The notes under the pieces are model-generated. The model worked only from the letters and a program-made list of their open reading frames with translations, did no database searches and was not told the DNA's origin. Below, in pieces: positions 61,401 through 64,000 of a stretch of DNA of 64,000 nucleotides. Each line of letters starts with the position of its first letter. The first letter of the stretch is position 1. Location of the stretch: positions 639,264 through 703,263 of the forward strand of contig CAJNDS010001236.1 in assembly GCA_905221605.1 (NCBI GenBank), written 5' to 3'. The position numbers were made by a program, and so were the translations under genes. This DNA is from Symbiodinium natans (lineage: Eukaryota; Sar; Dinophyceae; Suessiales; Symbiodiniaceae).

Positions 61401-62402
61401 TTGTGTTACAAAGAATGGCTTTTGGTGAAGTCTGAGGGCCGGCAAACTCGCCCTAAACCCTAAACCCTAAACCCTAAACCCTAAACCCTTAGGATCGAAG
61501 GCAAACTCGTGGTAATGCTTCCCAGGACCCAGCAGCAGTGCTACATCAGACCGGAGGGACATGCGAAGCTGTGTCTGACAGGTCTGGGCCGGTCCGGGGT
61601 TTAGGGTTTAGGGTTTAGGGTTTAGGGTTTAGGGTTTAGGGTTCAGGGTTTAGGGTTTAGGGTTTAGAGTTTAGGGTTTAGGGCTATCACTTCGTGCTCT
61701 GGAGTTTGGGATGGCGGCGCATCCCGGCTTTGCTTAAAGATGACAAGTCAGATCTCAGGGCTTGCTACGCGCGGGGGAGCCCTGCTTGAAGAAATGCGCC
61801 AAGAACCCCCAAAAAACTGTGTGGTTGCCTCATGATAAAGATTGTCGCCATTCCTGCAACTCAAGCTGGCAGGGCAGAAGGCTTGGTGTTCAGGGTCTAT
61901 AGTCACTCGAGTCATCGTTGGGCTCTTCTCATACGGTTCTCCCCAACAAATCTCATCCCAACGGTTGCCGTTCATCATAGGGCTGTTCCTTGACTCTTGG
62001 GCCTCAACCGCAGTCACTTCTTGGGTCTTTGCAGTTCCCAACAAAAACTCGTGTACCAGAAAAAAGGAAGTCACCATACTCTCAACAGAGTGCATTGACA
62101 TTGAAGCGTGAGATCAAATCCATGCAGAAATGAAACTTGCAAGCCACATAGACGTAATAAACAAGCGAGCCTTGTGGTTGGGGGCCTGCAATTGCATAGC
62201 ACCGAGGGCCGCAGTTGTGCATCTCTCAAGAAAAGGGCCCGCGCGCCAGAGCCTCTAGCCCCAAACTCTCCAAGAACCTTTCCAAGGCCCGAACCTCTTT
62301 GTCCCCTGTGCAGAATTGGGCGGCTTTGCCTCGCCCTTCGCAGCAGCGCCGGCGCTACCCGGAGGATCCGCGCTGACCGTCGAGACCCTGCAAGACTGGC
62401 AG
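58452..62402 (+). CDS. Multi-exon gene of unknown function
   Basis: Exons 58452-58541, 58905-58980, 59099-59132, 59392-59443, about 60102-60189, 61493-61581 and 62314-62402. Every join keeps phase except 60189/61493, where the donor is unclear. Peptides: TSFVSGINFLRLLESELEAS, ERTSTELPNAFKKPLRPEVP, MHLVKQKVLLP, APSSRRAVEALRRSCFP, LLITEWSRVPSTFTSFSPEP, IEGKLVVMLPRTQQQCYIRP and LGGFASPFAAAPALPGGSAL. Donors are mostly GT (GTGAGT at 59133) with GC at 58981. Introns contain two family D elements, one family B element and six telomere arrays. Family not recognised; start and end lie outside the recognised exons. Confidence 0.65.
58811..58899 (+). repeat. TTTAGGG array
   Basis: About 12 G-rich units at the 3' end of the intron 58542-58904, followed by TTTCTCAG. 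Here the G-rich orientation lies next to an acceptor, against the common trend. Confidence 0.95.
59184..59287. mobile_element. Family D MITE-like element
   Basis: TGCCCAGTAGTACCC at the left and GGTTACTGGGCA at the right are complementary; inside the phase-checked intron 59133-59391. Confidence 0.7.
59958..60062. mobile_element. Family D MITE-like element
   Basis: AGTAGCCCAGTGGTACCC at the left and GTGGTTACCGGGCTACT at the right; inside the phase-checked intron 59444-60101. Confidence 0.75.
60957..61044 (+). repeat. TTTAGGG array
   Basis: About 12 G-rich units inside the intron before 61493. Confidence 0.95.
61300..61395. mobile_element. Family B-like element
   Basis: Two CCCTATTCTA blocks, AAGGCCC and CAGGCCCC ends as in the copy at 8696, split by a poly-C run. 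Boundaries uncertain. Confidence 0.4.
61595..61683 (+). repeat. TTTAGGG array after an exon
   Basis: About 12 G-rich units starting 14 bp after the exon ending at 61581; a CCCTAAA array (61451-61489) ends 3 bp before that exon. Confidence 0.95.
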
Positions 62403-62881
62403 GCAGGTTTCAGGGTTGCGGGTTTGCTTCAGGGTATCGGACCCCCAAACGCCGAAAGTGAAACTCTGGCGCCACAAGGTCGTCCCAAACCTCCGCAACT
62501 TCGCGCGCAATTCGGGATGTGGAGGGGCTTCAGGAGGTCGTAGAGCTGCTTTCATGGGGGCTGAGGGTTCTGGGCTGTCTGCTGCGATTCTGGTGGGGGG
62601 CTCATGATGCGGTCTCGGTCGTGGCTCACTGCTGTGCTACACGCAGACGCAGCAGCCCAGTCCCACATCCCCCGCAGAACGTGCTTGTGTAAGCATCCGA
62701 TTCCTTAAACCCTAAAACCCAAAACCCTAAAAAACCCGTAAAAAAACTAAAAAACCCTAGAACCCTAAACCCTAAAACCCCAAGACCCCAAAACCCAAAA
62801 CCCTGAAACCCCGAGCCCTAAACCCCAAACAGGGGCAACTGGCAACTGGCACACTTTGGGGCCGGAAGTCCTACCGCGCAG

Positions 62882-62946
62882 GCCGCACAGGATCATCAGA
62901 AGTCATGGACTCTGATCAGCTGCGGCGGCGAAGCCCACGCGAGGCC
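62882..62946 (+). CDS. Probable next exon of the 58-62 kb gene
   Basis: Acceptor GCGCAG|GCC, GC donor before GCCAGG. With the GC donor at 62403 it reads AAQDHQKSWTLISCGGEAHA; with the GT donor at 62407 it reads RTGSSEVMDSDQLRRRSPRE. CCCTAAA-like array before, TTTAGGG array after. Confidence 0.5.
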
Positions 62947-63076
62947 AGGGTTTAGGGCTTAGGGTTTAGGGTTTAGGGTTTGGGGTTTAGGGTTTAGGGT
63001 TTAGGGCCTCCAATCCCAAATCATATGCTTCGCAAAGTGGGGCTTAGGGTCCAGGCCATTGGGGCATTTCCCGACA

Positions 63077-63155
63077 GAGGGGTACCCTTAATATACCCCC
63101 CAAAATAGTATAGTCCTTATGATAGGAACCCCCCTTTTTTTAAAGGGCACCCCTC
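63077..63155. mobile_element. Short MITE-like element (GAGGGGTACCCTT ends)
   Basis: GAGGGGTACCCTTAA at the left and TTAAAGGGCACCCCTC at the right are near-perfect complements; 79 bp. Confidence 0.65.
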
Positions 63156-63159
63156 TTCT

Positions 63160-64000
63160 CGTAAACACAGATATCCAGGAAACCACTGAAGGGCTTGCAG
63201 GCGGGGCTGCGAGATGAGAGGGCGAAGCCTGTCGGCTCTTTGTTGCTCGCCTCCCCATTGGGTTCGGTCTAGGTGAACCCTAGTTTCTTAGCCTAAAGCC
63301 TCAAGAAGCCAAACCCTGAAATCAGGAAGACTGCAAGCCCCGTTCAGCCTTCGGGCTTCTGGGTTTCGCTCTTCAGTTTCAGGAAAACAGGGTTCCCGCG
63401 TTTTAGGCTTTGGGGACCCTTGCGGTTTTAGGGTTTCGGGTCGATGTTAAAGGTTTAGGGCGGCAGGGCTTTTTATGTTCTCAGCAAAGGTTCAGAAGTC
63501 CAAACCCCAAACAAGCAGAGGCTCTGGCGGATCCGGAGCCCCAGTGGGGCTTTCCTGGTGGCTCAGAACCCTGGGCCAAATCGTCAGCCTTTGCTAGGTT
63601 AGGGTTTAGTGGGTTTAGTGGGAGTTGAGTTGCTGCTTTTTAGGGGGGCGTGGGAGGGGGGGGGGTGCTTCGGATTGAGGAGCGCAACTGCGCAACCGGT
63701 CAACGGTTTGTTTAATCGTTTAAGGGGGGTTGTTCAAGCCGTAAACCCTAAACCCAAAAACCCAAAAGACCCGAACAACCTTACCATGCTCAACATCCCG
63801 CAGACGACCCTCGCTCGAGTGTTTTGTTCGGGCTTGGGGCTCAGGATGACAGGCAACCCGAAGCTTTACCTGGTTTCGGGCTTATAGCTCATGTTAGCGT
63901 CTCCAACCTTACGTTAAGATGCGACTAGAAGTAAGATATTCTTCCTTATAAGTACTTCTTGAGGAGTTTCCGCAGCTCAGGAGCAGTTCCATCATCGGGC
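63160..64000. other. End of window, no supported gene
   Basis: A possible exon near 63510-63560 (AEALADPEPQWGFPGG) lacks clear splice sites. Short CCCTAAA-like pieces only. Confidence 0.3.

Noticed and set aside
1-64000. Many short ORFs ending in LNPKP or GFRV-type peptides
   Set aside because: These are translated telomere units (CCCTAAACC gives NPKP, GGGTTTAGG gives GFRV), not proteins.

Overview
The window looks like nuclear DNA of a dinoflagellate, most likely a Symbiodiniaceae-type genome. Four things support this. (1) Dozens of interstitial plant-type telomere arrays (TTTAGGG/CCCTAAA) are scattered through it. (2) The coding islands are mostly 40-115 bp long, with G/C-rich third codon positions, and nearly all lie on the + strand, as expected for one-way gene arrays. 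(3) The introns I could phase-check start with GT, GC or GA and usually end AG followed by G, a pattern reported for dinoflagellates. (4) There is a large tyrosine-recombinase retroelement. No rRNA, tRNA, spliced-leader gene or CRISPR was seen, and no long uninterrupted cellular gene.

Layout. 0.8-7.1 kb: small exons of one or more unidentified genes between telomeric arrays and short inverted-repeat elements. 7.5-12.5 kb: the 3' part of a gene whose exons join in phase and encode two WWE domains, ending at a stop at 12477-12479. 13-16.3 kb: exons of at least one more + strand gene (terminal exon ending 16245). 16.9-27.2 kb: further + strand exons, a kinase-like fragment and a 350-bp tract of variant telomere repeats. 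27.2-51.4 kb: a tandem segmental duplication of a ~5.68 kb unit (two nearly identical complete copies, two older partial copies), each full unit carrying exons of an unidentified membrane-protein gene. 52.0-54.2 kb and 58.4-62.9 kb: two more multi-exon genes of unknown function.

At 30906-37941, exactly at the junction of the first two tandem units, sits a 7.0-kb retrotransposon with ORF0-gag-(RT/RNase H/methyltransferase)-tyrosine recombinase. It has the split direct repeats A1...B1-A2-B2 of Pat/Ngaro-type elements. The methyltransferase-like domain has cytosine-C5 motifs and lies inside RNase H, between its first Asp and its Glu. The same junction between the next two units (about 43641-43690) is an empty target site, so the insertion point can be read directly.

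The most general unexplained pattern concerns introns: many start in sense TTTAGGG arrays and end in sense CCCTAAA arrays. Their two ends are therefore complementary and could pair in the pre-mRNA, and the repeat itself supplies splice-like signals (GTTTAG as donor, TTTAG/G as acceptor). Short inverted-repeat elements of at least five families lie in the same introns. Exon calls are my own by-eye calls from frame, splice signals and phase. They are not RNA-supported, and many exons must be missing.
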